A stretch of 64,000 nucleotides of DNA from positions 32,394 to 96,393 of the forward strand of contig JANSXP010000021.1 in NCBI GenBank assembly GCA_024742875.1, written 5' to 3'. Position 1 is the first letter of the stretch, and each line of letters starts with the position of its first letter. Shown in pieces: positions 1-8,237 of the stretch. The position numbers and the translations under genes were made by a program. A model generated the notes under the pieces. It was given only the letters and a program-made list of their open reading frames with translations. It was not told where the DNA came from and did no database searches. Source of the DNA: Planctomycetaceae bacterium (GTDB lineage Bacteria; Planctomycetota; Planctomycetia; Planctomycetales; Planctomycetaceae).

Positions 1-1
1 C

Positions 2-1807
2 GAAGCGCTCTCGCAGTCGGCCAGTCGCACGGCCGCCGAAGACAAGCGTTTTCCGCCCGTCGCCCCCACAGAGCTGCCGTTTCTCAGCCTGGATGTGACG
101 CTGCTGTACAACTTTGAACAGGTCGATGTGCGCGGGGAAGAACGCCCGACCGCCATCGAACTGGGCCGGCATGGCATCCGCATCGCCCAGGGAAATCGGG
201 CGGCCCTGTTTTTGCCATCGGTCGCCACGGAGCAGGGCTGGGATGCCGTGACGTTCCTGAACCAGCTATGCCGCAAAGCCGGACTGCCGGCCACCGCCTG
301 GAAAGACAAGGCCACCACGCTGCTGCGTTTCGAAGGGCACAGCATCGAACGTACACCCCGCTGGGACACGTCGTCCCAAAAACGTTCCCTGCCATGGTCC
401 ACCGCTGACGCTCAACAACTGGCGCGCTTTGCCCACGGAAACATTCTCGCCCAGGTGCAGGGCGCCGTTCCCGGCTGTTTTCCGCCGTCTGTCAGTGATG
501 GCACGGTCGATGGCATCGCCCTGCAGGCCTCGTTCGCCGGCTCAGAAGCGCAGGCCACATTCTCCCAACTGCAGGTCCGGGGCGGTTTTGCGCTGCAGAC
601 CACGCTTTTGAACCTCACACAGGCGGCCGCCAACTGGATTCGCAGGACGCCCGGTCTGACGGGCGACCTGTCCGGCCTGCAGGTGCAGTTGGCGCTGTTT
701 GGCGGCACCTCGATGCACGGCACCCTGGCGACCGTGGACCTGGCCGGGTTTGATTCGAGCACCCAGTCGCTGCTCATCAAAGAAGGCCAGAAAGCGGCCT
801 GGCGTTTTGACTCTGCCGCCACCGCTAAAGACATGCTGCCGCTGGTTGCCGCCGCCTGCCGTGTCCAGCAGGAACAGTTCGCGCAGGTGCTGGCGATCGA
901 CACCGTCAGCAGCACGTCCACGTTTCACAACGCCAATGTGCCGCAGCCCGTCGTCGGCGCGGCCGTCCGTCCGCCGGCCGTCGCCGGTCGCTTTTATCCA
1001 GGTGCCGCCGGGGCACTCAAAGCCATCGTCAAAAAATGCATGGGGGACGTGCCGACGGCAAAAACGGCGTGGCCAGCCGCCATGGTGCCGCACGCCGGCC
1101 TGCAGTATTCCGGGCCTGTGGCGGCGGGCGTGCTCAAGCAGCTGCAGATTCCCCCAACCGTGGTCATCATCTGCCCCAAGCACACCCGCGCGGGAATTGA
1201 CTGGGCGGTCAGCCCATGTGAAACGTGGCAGCTCCCGCACGGTGAAATGAAGACCGATCTGGATTTCGCCCGGCGGCTGGTGGAATCTGTCGAGTCGCTG
1301 GAATTTGACGCCGCCGCTCATGCGCAGGAGCACGCCATTGAAGTGCTGCTGCCGCTGCTGCATCACGTCGCGCCAGCTGCCAAAGTGGTAGGCATCGCCA
1401 TGGGTGGCGGTTCCTGGAAACAGTGTCGGGTGTTCGGTGAACAGCTGGCTTTGGCGATGTCCGAACAGGACACACCACCACTGCTGCTGATTTCCAGTGA
1501 CATGAACCACTTTGCCGATGACGCATCCACTCGGGAACTGGATGAACGCGCTCTGTGCGCGATGGAAACGCTCAATTCTCAGACGCTGCACGACACTGTT
1601 CGGGACAACAACATCAGTATGTGCGGCATGCTGCCGGCGGTGGTGGTGATGGAAGCGCTGCTGAATCTGGATCAGCTGGACCAGACGCAGCGTTGTGGTT
1701 ATGCCACCAGCGGAGACGTCACCGGAGATCGCTCCCGGGTGGTGGGCTACGCCGGCATGCTGCTCGGCCCCGAAGAACTGGCGACCGCGAGCAGCCCTCC
1801 GTCATGA
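2..1807 (+). CDS. AMMECR1-MEMO fusion protein (AmmeMemoRadiSam system A+B), 5'-partial
   Basis: The reading frame is open from base 2, so the gene starts upstream of the window; 601 codons remain. The first ~110 visible residues match the C-terminal half of an AMMECR1 domain (RFPPVAPTELP near the start, LCRKAGLP and LLRFEGHSIE at its end). A middle segment of about 190 residues has no motif I recognise and may be a degenerate second AMMECR1-like unit. From about residue 320 the protein is a MEMO-like domain, starting at VAGRFYPG, with PHAGLQYSGPVA, EHAIEVLLPLL, SSDMNHF and CGMLPAVVV, the conserved His/Asp/Cys set of that fold. In many bacteria these two modules are separate genes beside a radical SAM gene; here they are one chain and any radical SAM partner would lie outside. 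The biochemical role is unknown; cytosolic, because no signal or membrane segment is seen in the visible part. Confidence 0.88.
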   Translation, partial: EALSQSASRTAAEDKRFPPVAPTELPFLSLDVTLLYNFEQVDVRGEERPTAIELGRHGIRIAQGNRAALFLPSVATEQGWDAVTFLNQLCRKAGLPATAWKDKATTLLRFEGHSIERTPRWDTSSQKRSLPWSTADAQQLARFAHGNILAQVQGAVPGCFPPSVSDGTVDGIALQASFAGSEAQATFSQLQVRGGFALQTTLLNLTQAAANWIRRTPGLTGDLSGLQVQLALFGGTSMHGTLATVDLAGFDSSTQSLLIKEGQKAAWRFDSAATAKDMLPLVAAACRVQQEQFAQVLAIDTVSSTSTFHNANVPQPVVGAAVRPPAVAGRFYPGAAGALKAIVKKCMGDVPTAKTAWPAAMVPHAGLQYSGPVAAGVLKQLQIPPTVVIICPKHTRAGIDWAVSPCETWQLPHGEMKTDLDFARRLVESVESLEFDAAAHAQEHAIEVLLPLLHHVAPAAKVVGIAMGGGSWKQCRVFGEQLALAMSEQDTPPLLLISSDMNHFADDASTRELDERALCAMETLNSQTLHDTVRDNNISMCGMLPAVVVMEALLNLDQLDQTQRCGYATSGDVTGDRSRVVGYAGMLLGPEELATASSPPS

Positions 1808-1844
1808 CAGGACGAGCCACTGAACAGAGGTGGCTCGTCAGACC

Positions 1845-1905
1845 GCACCTCGCAGTGCACCTCGCAGTGCATCTCGCCATCACTGCAAACGCCATCACTG
1901 CAAAC
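1845..1905. repeat. short tandem repeats between convergent genes
   Basis: The gap between the fusion gene and the next minus-strand gene holds two adjacent tandem repeats: a 12-bp unit GCACCTCGCAGT, 2.6 copies (1845-1877), overlapping by two bases a 15-bp unit GCCATCACTGCAAAC, exactly two copies (1876-1905). I see no terminator hairpin with a T-tract here. Confidence 0.8.
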
Positions 1906-1923
1906 GCTGTCACCGCACGGGTC

Positions 1924-2625
1924 TCACGCCTCAGGCGAGCCGCCCTCATGGAAACGAACGATCTCTGCATAGACGTCTGACAGATACTCCAGTCGTTGGG
2001 GAACAAGTTGGGAGAACGCCGGGCCGAGAAACGCAATCCTGTCCGCAGCATAAGCTTGTTTGAGATGCTCAAAGCCATCTGACAGCCTGCGAACCGCGTC
2101 CTGCTGGTCATATTCCCGCCCGGGCTTGAAGTCAAAGATCAGCATCGCCCGTTTCATCTCCATGACCTCTGTCACCGTTTCGGCGGACGGCCACAGCCCC
2201 CATCGCCGTCTGTACAAATCGAGAAGTTCGTCCTCATGACGGGCTCTGGACAGGTGAATCCAGAAGTGATTCCGCACAAAACTCCGCACGCCCCAGAGCA
2301 GGCCCCCTGTCAAAAATGGCACAAGCACCAGTTCGTACAGCAGCGACGTCGGGATCCCTCCTCGCAGATAGACAGAAAACATCAGCAGTGTGGAAACGAA
2401 AAGGAAGGCCAGCCAGAGCACTGTGGAAAGCAGTCGCTCACCAGCGGCAAAATCGTCACCCACGACTTCCAGCAGGAGTGACTGATACTCTTTGAGAGCC
2501 GGATCCTCAGGGTCGGCCTCTCTCATCTCAAAGACTCGTTTCGCCTGAGCGTGCAGCTGCTGTCTGACCAATTCGTCATGGCCGTTGTCTGGAGCAGCGA
2601 ACGGGGATGGCAGCTCAACATTCAC
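1924..2625 (-). CDS. hypothetical two-pass membrane protein
   Basis: 233 residues, family not recognised. A charged N-terminal ~65 residues is followed by two hydrophobic stretches (about residues 66-87, LLSTVLWLAFLFVSTLLMF, and 94-113, LLYELVLVPFLTGGLLWGV) and a C-terminal soluble part of about 115 residues rich in Arg, Glu and aromatic residues. It is the last of three minus-strand genes (pseudokinase, 251-aa membrane protein, this one), 113 bp after its neighbour, so it may be co-transcribed. The sequence supports membrane location but no biochemical function. Confidence 0.7.
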   Translation of the reverse strand: MNVELPSPFAAPDNGHDELVRQQLHAQAKRVFEMREADPEDPALKEYQSLLLEVVGDDFAAGERLLSTVLWLAFLFVSTLLMFSVYLRGGIPTSLLYELVLVPFLTGGLLWGVRSFVRNHFWIHLSRARHEDELLDLYRRRWGLWPSAETVTEVMEMKRAMLIFDFKPGREYDQQDAVRRLSDGFEHLKQAYAADRIAFLGPAFSQLVPQRLEYLSDVYAEIVRFHEGGSPEA

Positions 2626-2738
2626 AGGGCATCCCTTCGATACCGGCAGGTCGCATTACGTCTTTCGGGCCAGTCCCCCAGGCGACGTCGGCCGCCTGGG
2701 CCGCCTGCACTGGGGCGGGCCGCATTGGAGCCGACCGA

Positions 2739-3494
2739 TCAGATGCTCTCTTTTTTGTGGCTCTTTGGCAAATCGTCAGTGCTTGCCACCAAACGGGCCA
2801 CATCATCCAGCATCACAATCTTCTGCCAGATCTTACGAGACAGGCCGTTCGCCAGAGTTTCGATGTCGTTGACTGCGGCCACGACAACCGGGTCGGGCAG
2901 GCTCTGAGCATACAGAGCGGACAGCTTGCCCAGCAGCGACAGCATCTCGCTGCAGTAATCCAGATAGCGTGTCAGCTGAAACGGAGTCAGCGTGCGTTTG
3001 GGAGACGATTTGGTGGGTTTCGCATTGGGGTTGAGCAGCTGGCTGGGGTCTTTGGTCAGCTGGTGCATGTCGATCACGTGGGCGATGGCCCGCAGATCGT
3101 GCAGTGCGTGGAGCGCTCTGGTGCGTTTCACGCGAACTTCCAGGCTAAACAGAAACAGCAAAGCGGCACCCACAAGGATGATTTCGTTGGTGATCCACTC
3201 CAGATCAGACAGCGCCAGCTTGCCATCCACTTTGACAACTTCCTGCAGGCCGTAAACGGCCAGTCCAATGCCCCCAAAAATCACCAGCACCAGCAGCAGT
3301 CGCAGGCCCAGATGAGGGCGTTCGATCCAGCGAATTCGGGCGCGGGATTCGCCGGCCAGTTCGCACAGTTCGCCCGCCACACGGGACAGACTGCTGGCAT
3401 CAAAGCGCTCTCGAATTCGATTTCGCAGCGTTTGCAGCGTGGCGATCGTTTGTTCCACATCCAGTTGGCGATACGAACCGGTGGAAGCCGTCAT
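2739..3494 (-). CDS. hypothetical two-pass membrane protein
   Basis: 251 residues, no family recognised. An N-terminal helical region (residues 1-60, Leu/Arg rich) precedes two membrane spans, about 64-85 (LRLLLVLVIFGGIGLAVYGL) and 103-121 (ITNEIILVGAALLFLF), then a helical cytosolic-type C-terminus with many Leu and basic residues. The ATG overlaps the stop of the upstream pseudokinase gene by four bases (ATGA, 3491-3494), which implies translational coupling and a shared function with it. What that function is cannot be read from the sequence. Confidence 0.75.
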   Translation of the reverse strand: MTASTGSYRQLDVEQTIATLQTLRNRIRERFDASSLSRVAGELCELAGESRARIRWIERPHLGLRLLLVLVIFGGIGLAVYGLQEVVKVDGKLALSDLEWITNEIILVGAALLFLFSLEVRVKRTRALHALHDLRAIAHVIDMHQLTKDPSQLLNPNAKPTKSSPKRTLTPFQLTRYLDYCSEMLSLLGKLSALYAQSLPDPVVVAAVNDIETLANGLSRKIWQKIVMLDDVARLVASTDDLPKSHKKESI

Positions 3495-5809
3495 TCAGTG
3501 AGTTCCTCGTGATCAAAAGAAGGGTTAACAGTCGTATCACGAACCTGCGGCAGTTCCGCCTGCCGGAAGCCGGGCAGTTCCGCGTTCAGTTTGGGACCTT
3601 GATAATCAACCAGTTCCCACGCTGCACGCGGATCCGCCGTGCCGCTCTGTGCCCCCCGAAAAACGGGTTTGGCCAGCAGCAGGGCGTCTAACAGGACAGA
3701 TTCGGAATTCAGTTCCGTGAATTGCCGCAGGGAACGATCGAAGTACACGACTGGATCAACGTCGGGCGGAACAATGGCCGGATTTCCTCGTTCCGGCAAT
3801 AAAAACTCCACACGGATGGCCTCAGCCGACAACGTTTCCGGTGGCGCCACCCGGATCACGGCCGCCGAGGGCGCCAGCACCGATTCTCCACATCGCAAAG
3901 CGAGATTCACCCGCGAAGACGAATCACCTTTGGGCACCACGTCCCAGAACGCATGTCCGCCCACCTGCGTAACCCGAGACAACTCGCACCGCACGTCCTG
4001 CAGTTGCCGGGCATCCAGACGCAATGCGCCGCCATCCTGCCGGAACAGCACATTACTCAATTCCATGCGGCCAGGGGCCCCCTGCAGCCACAGGCCATAG
4101 CTGCTGCCGGAAAACTCTGAGTTGCGGACCGTCAGCACGCGGGTCTGCCCATCGCGGGGCGTCCAGACGACTCCCGCTTTGGCAAAGACCGTTTCAGGCG
4201 TGCCCACGACGCAATCCTGGACAGACAGCATATGACTTGTGATTAACAAACCGCTGTCCGGAGGGGCGGACAGATCCTGGGCGACAACATGCACGCCACT
4301 GAGGACCACATGGCTGGCGGTGACCTGCCAGCCTGTCGACGGGACCCGGACGACCGCCATCTCACGACCGTCCGCTTCGATGTGCATCACGCCGGCAAAG
4401 TCCAGTGCCGACGCCACGTAGATTCGTCCTGACTGAAGCAACACCACGCCGGCCAGATCCGGTTGTGGCAGCGGCAACACGGCGTGGGGATCGGCCGCGG
4501 GCGTTTCCGACTCGGCCGTGTGGTCCGTCGCGTGGTCTGTTTTGTGGCCCGTCTGGCCCTGGCGTGTGTCGGCGGCGGTGACGGGCGTTTCCCGTGACAG
4601 ACTGAGCGTTTGCGGCACCAGTCCGCGGTACCACGCGTAGAAACCAAACAGGGGCAGCAGCAGACATCCGGCCAGCAGGCTTTGTGAAACGCGGCGACCA
4701 GAGGGCTTTGCTGAACGGGCCTGCTGTTGGTCAGGCAGCGTCTTCAGAACGGCGCGTACAGCCCGCGGCTGACTGCGCGATGGCCAGTTGGCACAGGCGG
4801 CGGCGAACGACTCCGGTCGCAACTCCGCACTGCGACGCGTCATTGCATGAATCTGAGCGGCCAGCCATTCCGGACAGTCCGGAACAAGTTCTCGCAGCAA
4901 AGGCAGTTCGGCACTGCGTGCCTGATGCAGCATGGTAACGGGATCTGCCGAAAGAAACGGCGGGCGAGCCGTCAGCAGCTGCCACAGCAGGCAGCCCAAA
5001 GAATACAATTCACTGCGGGCATCGACCGGTCGTCCGGCCCCCACGCGTTCAGGCGCCACGCCCTCCACATCACGCAGACGACGAATGGCGGCAATCGACA
5101 CCGTGGGGCGCTGCAGCTGCTGCAAAAATGGGGACACGAGCACGGCCCGTCCATCCGCCTGCAGCCGCAGGTTCGCGGCCGTGATCTCCCCATGCAAAAA
5201 ACGGGCCTCTTCCAATTGCCGCAATCCGGTCAGCAGTTGACGACCGATCTCGGCCGCCGCAGGCCACGGCAGTCGTCCACCCCGCACGAGCAGAGAATCG
5301 GCCGACCATCCGGCCACAAACGCAGTCACCACCACCGCTCGACCGTTATCCAGTTCCAGCAGTCGGTCGGGCAGCGCTACACTGTCCGGTGCCAGTCCGG
5401 CGGGGAGTTCTTCCAGCAGACGCCGCAGACGAGTGCGGACACCCGAGCGGTCCTCAGCCGAGGGGTTCTGTCTGGAGAACGTGGCAGCAGGCGAGCTGTC
5501 ACCCGATTCCAACTCGTGGACAAATACGGTCGCCTGGCCAGCCCGGCCGATATAGGACGACGGTCCGCACTGATCCGTCAGCGTCACATCGCCGGCGACA
5601 ATGGTGTGGTCCTGATGTTCCAGCAGTCGGTCGGCCTGCCACGGAGTGATCACCCGACGCTGGACGAGCGCATCCAGCCACACACTTTCGAACTCCGGCA
5701 GGCCCCGGTAAAGACGACGAATGGTGGGGGCACAGGCATCCAGATCGGACGCGTGGCACAGACGCAGTTCGTGCAGGCGGTCATAAAGTTGTGAGGGAAA
5801 CGACGGCAT
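3491..5809 (-). CDS. membrane pseudokinase with C-terminal beta-helix-like domain
   Basis: 772 residues. Residues ~15-70 carry the planctomycete kinase leader (VITPWQADRLLEHQ). A kinase-like fold follows: a glycine-loop remnant (IGRAGQATVFV), the region where HRDxKxxN should be reads HGEITAANLRL, the DFG position reads SPF, and the alpha-F region is kept (RSELYSLGCLLWQLLTARPPF shortened here to LYSLGCLLWQLL). I see no VAIK-type lysine. A single membrane span lies near residues 375-395 (LLAGCLLLPLFGFYAWY). The extracytoplasmic part (~430-680) has short beta-rich repeats with NSEFSGSSYGLWL and LSNVLFRQDGGALRL, typical of right-handed beta-helix proteins. Loss of the catalytic residues suggests a binding or scaffold role rather than phosphotransfer. 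It heads a three-gene minus-strand operon. Confidence 0.82.
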   Translation of the reverse strand: MPSFPSQLYDRLHELRLCHASDLDACAPTIRRLYRGLPEFESVWLDALVQRRVITPWQADRLLEHQDHTIVAGDVTLTDQCGPSSYIGRAGQATVFVHELESGDSSPAATFSRQNPSAEDRSGVRTRLRRLLEELPAGLAPDSVALPDRLLELDNGRAVVVTAFVAGWSADSLLVRGGRLPWPAAAEIGRQLLTGLRQLEEARFLHGEITAANLRLQADGRAVLVSPFLQQLQRPTVSIAAIRRLRDVEGVAPERVGAGRPVDARSELYSLGCLLWQLLTARPPFLSADPVTMLHQARSAELPLLRELVPDCPEWLAAQIHAMTRRSAELRPESFAAACANWPSRSQPRAVRAVLKTLPDQQQARSAKPSGRRVSQSLLAGCLLLPLFGFYAWYRGLVPQTLSLSRETPVTAADTRQGQTGHKTDHATDHTAESETPAADPHAVLPLPQPDLAGVVLLQSGRIYVASALDFAGVMHIEADGREMAVVRVPSTGWQVTASHVVLSGVHVVAQDLSAPPDSGLLITSHMLSVQDCVVGTPETVFAKAGVVWTPRDGQTRVLTVRNSEFSGSSYGLWLQGAPGRMELSNVLFRQDGGALRLDARQLQDVRCELSRVTQVGGHAFWDVVPKGDSSSRVNLALRCGESVLAPSAAVIRVAPPETLSAEAIRVEFLLPERGNPAIVPPDVDPVVYFDRSLRQFTELNSESVLLDALLLAKPVFRGAQSGTADPRAAWELVDYQGPKLNAELPGFRQAELPQVRDTTVNPSFDHEELTE

Positions 5810-5930
5810 CCGTGCGTCATTCGCTGGGGAAACGGTCCGCGACAGACAGTCGGGTGATGAACGCCCGGAAGTGCAACGATGGGATGAGAAATGATCGCGT
5901 CATCGACGCCTCAGCGTGGAACGCTCACGG

Positions 5931-5976
5931 CACCGCCATCAGACACCGCCATCAGACACCGCCATCAGACACCGCC
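5931..5976. repeat. 13-bp tandem repeat, 3.5 copies
   Basis: Unit CACCGCCATCAGA repeated perfectly three times plus CACCGCC, in the 432-bp gap between the divergent pseudokinase and MoxR genes. Because it sits between divergent starts it could influence either promoter, but no binding site is recognised. Apart from this and the hairpin at 6105-6130, I see no gene in 5810-6241. Confidence 0.9.
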
Positions 5977-6104
5977 TCGCACCCTGTTGAGCAGAAAGCA
6001 CGATCAAAACATGGTCCTCTCCGGGCGGCGCGGATTATCGGGCATTTGGCCTCCCCCAGCAAGTCTCGTTTGCCCCTCGAAAAATGATTCGCGACAGAAT
6101 GCAA

Positions 6105-6130
6105 AACGGGCCCCGTTATGGGCCCCCGTT
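6105..6130. promoter_or_regulatory. GC-rich inverted repeat upstream of the MoxR operon
   Basis: AACGGG and CCCGTT arms enclose a second CCC/GGG pairing around a GTTAT loop, about 110 bp before the MoxR start. There is no T-tract after it on the plus strand, so it is not a standard terminator. It may be a leader hairpin or an operator; this is inference from symmetry only. Confidence 0.4.
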
Positions 6131-6241
6131 CGGTGAAGACATATTACAGTCTATTTCCCCGGACCGTTGCGGGCGTTCGCTTCGCCGCGTGCCGTCTGCC
6201 ACTGTCACCCTGCCCAATCGCCTCCGCTCTGAGGACCATCC

Positions 6242-7270
6242 ATGTCTGACGCCTCCGCCACTCCGTCCGAAGACCATCAGGCCCGCGCAAAACGTCTGGT
6301 GTCCGCCTGCCAGTCGATCCGCGAACAGGTGGGTCGCATCGTGGTCGGTCAGGAAGATGTGGTCGAGCAGCTGCTGATCGCCATTCTGGCCAAAGGACAC
6401 TGCCTGCTGGAAGGAGTACCAGGACTGGCCAAGACCCTGATGATTCGCACGCTGGCCGAGACCATGAACCTGAATTTCAGCCGCATTCAGTTCACCCCCG
6501 ACCTGATGCCGGCCGACATCACCGGCACCGACATCATTCAGGAGAACAAAGAAACGGGGCACCGCGACCTGGTCTTCGACAAAGGGCCCATCTTCACCAA
6601 CATGCTGCTGGCCGACGAAATCAATCGCACGCCGCCGAAGACGCAGGCCGCCCTGCTGGAAGCCATGCAGGAACAGGAAGTGACGGTTGGTGGCACCACC
6701 TACAAACTGGATGCGCCGTTTTTTGTGCTGGCCACGCAAAACCCGATCGAACAGGAAGGCACCTATCCGCTGCCGGAAGCCCAGCGTGACCGCTTCTTAT
6801 TCAACGTGATTGTCAACTATCCGTCACGCGATCAGGAAGCCGACATCATCGACCGCACGACGTCCACAGTGTCTGCCGCCGTGGAAGCGGTGGTGTCAGG
6901 TGCAGACATCGTCGAGTGTCAGGAAACCGTGCGACTGGTGCCGCTGCCGGATCATGTGCGCAGCTTCGTGCTGGACCTTGTGCGTTCTGCCCGACCGGCC
7001 GATCCGGATTGTGCCGCCTGGGTCCGCGAAATGATCGACTGGGGGCCTGGCCCTCGCGCGTGTCAGCAGCTGGTTCTGGCCGCCAAGGCGCGGGCGATCA
7101 TGAACGGCCGCTTCCACGTCACGCGAGATGATGTGGAAGCGCTGGCCTATCCGGTTTTGCGACACCGCATCGTGCCCACCTTTAACGCCGAAGCCGAAGG
7201 GGTCACCGTTGATCAGCTGATCAAACGCCTGCTGGCCGACATCCCCGCCACCGCCGGACAGCTGGTCTGA
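6242..7270 (+). CDS. MoxR-family AAA+ ATPase
   Basis: 342 residues, the usual size for the family. Walker A is GVPGLAKT (58-65), Walker B LLADE (122-126) followed by [16 protein letters not shown], the MoxR signature, with sensor-1 LATQNP and the C-terminal lid domain to the end. A Shine-Dalgarno GAGGA lies eight to ten bases before the ATG. MoxR ATPases act as chaperones that activate partners containing vWA domains. Here the next three genes encode exactly such partners (DUF58 and two membrane vWA proteins), so this is the ATPase of the complex. It opens a six-gene plus-strand operon. Confidence 0.95.
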   Translation: MSDASATPSEDHQARAKRLVSACQSIREQVGRIVVGQEDVVEQLLIAILAKGHCLLEGVPGLAKTLMIRTLAETMNLNFSRIQFTPDLMPADITGTDIIQENKETGHRDLVFDKGPIFTNMLLADEINRTPPKTQAALLEAMQEQEVTVGGTTYKLDAPFFVLATQNPIEQEGTYPLPEAQRDRFLFNVIVNYPSRDQEADIIDRTTSTVSAAVEAVVSGADIVECQETVRLVPLPDHVRSFVLDLVRSARPADPDCAAWVREMIDWGPGPRACQQLVLAAKARAIMNGRFHVTRDDVEALAYPVLRHRIVPTFNAEAEGVTVDQLIKRLLADIPATAGQLV

Positions 7271-7334
7271 TCGCGGCCACTGTTGGTGCCTGCCTGTTGC
7301 TCCTCCTCCCGCCCTGATTCCACAAAGCCGCCCC

Positions 7335-8237
7335 ATGCCCCGCGTTCATGATGTTCTGACATCAGGCGATCTGAACAAGTTTGCCAGCCTGCAGGTGTTT
7401 GCCCGACAGGTCGTGGAAGGATTCTGCTCGGGACTGCATAAGTCGCCGCACAAGGGTTTTTCTGTCGAGTTTAAAGAACATCGGCAGTACGTCGCCGGCG
7501 ACGACATTCGCGATATCGACTGGAAGCTGTTTGGCAAGACCGACCGTCTGTTCATCCGCGAGTATGAAGAAGAGACCAACCTTCGCTGCACGGTCCTGCT
7601 GGATTCCAGCGGCTCCATGGGATACCGCGGCTCACGCAGTTCGCTCTCCAAACACGATTACGCCGTGCGTCTGGCCGCCTGCCTGTCGTATCTGATGCTG
7701 CAACAGCAGGACAGTGTGGGCCTGGTGAACTTTGACGATCAGGTCCGCAGCTATCTGCCGCCGCGCAGCCGCCCGCGACATCTCCAGTCGATCGTGGATT
7801 CGCTGCACGAACAGACGCCCGGCGCAGAAACCGAACTGGCGGCCGTGTTTCACGAAATGGTCCAGAAGATCCAGCGACGAGGCCTGCTGGTCATCATCTC
7901 GGATCTGTTCGGTGATGTGGACCAGCTCATGAAAGCGCTGGCCCATTTCCGTCACGCGCATCATGAGATCATGGTCTTTCAAATCTGGGATCCGGACGAA
8001 ATCGACTTCCCATTTCGTCAGTGGACTCAGTTCGCCTCTCTGGAACAGGCCGACCATCAGCATCTGGTGGATCCCTCTCAGATACGCGCCGCCTACCTGC
8101 AGCGTCTGGAGCAGTTCCGGGAGCAGCTGTCACGCGGCTGTCGACGGCACCGCATCAACCTGGTCCCCATGATGACGGACCAGCCGTATGCGGACGCACT
8201 GGCCAGCTATCTGGCCCATCGACGGAGAGCACGCTGA
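7335..8237 (+). CDS. DUF58 vWA-like protein
   Basis: 300 residues. The DUF58 core motif [19 protein letters not shown] (residues ~52-70) is followed by a vWA MIDAS motif LDSSGSM (89-95), with the metal-binding DxSxS complete. No signal peptide or membrane span is visible, so the protein is cytosolic or peripheral. The gene lies 64 bp after moxR and its TGA overlaps the next ATG (ATGA, 8234-8237 region). In the known MoxR systems the DUF58 protein is the first substrate or adaptor of the ATPase, linking it to membrane-bound vWA proteins; the order here fits that. Confidence 0.93.
   Translation: MPRVHDVLTSGDLNKFASLQVFARQVVEGFCSGLHKSPHKGFSVEFKEHRQYVAGDDIRDIDWKLFGKTDRLFIREYEEETNLRCTVLLDSSGSMGYRGSRSSLSKHDYAVRLAACLSYLMLQQQDSVGLVNFDDQVRSYLPPRSRPRHLQSIVDSLHEQTPGAETELAAVFHEMVQKIQRRGLLVIISDLFGDVDQLMKALAHFRHAHHEIMVFQIWDPDEIDFPFRQWTQFASLEQADHQHLVDPSQIRAAYLQRLEQFREQLSRGCRRHRINLVPMMTDQPYADALASYLAHRRRAR

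Noticed and set aside
6105..6130. Terminator upstream of moxR
   Set aside because: GC-rich inverted repeat without a T-tract and without a plus-strand gene before it.
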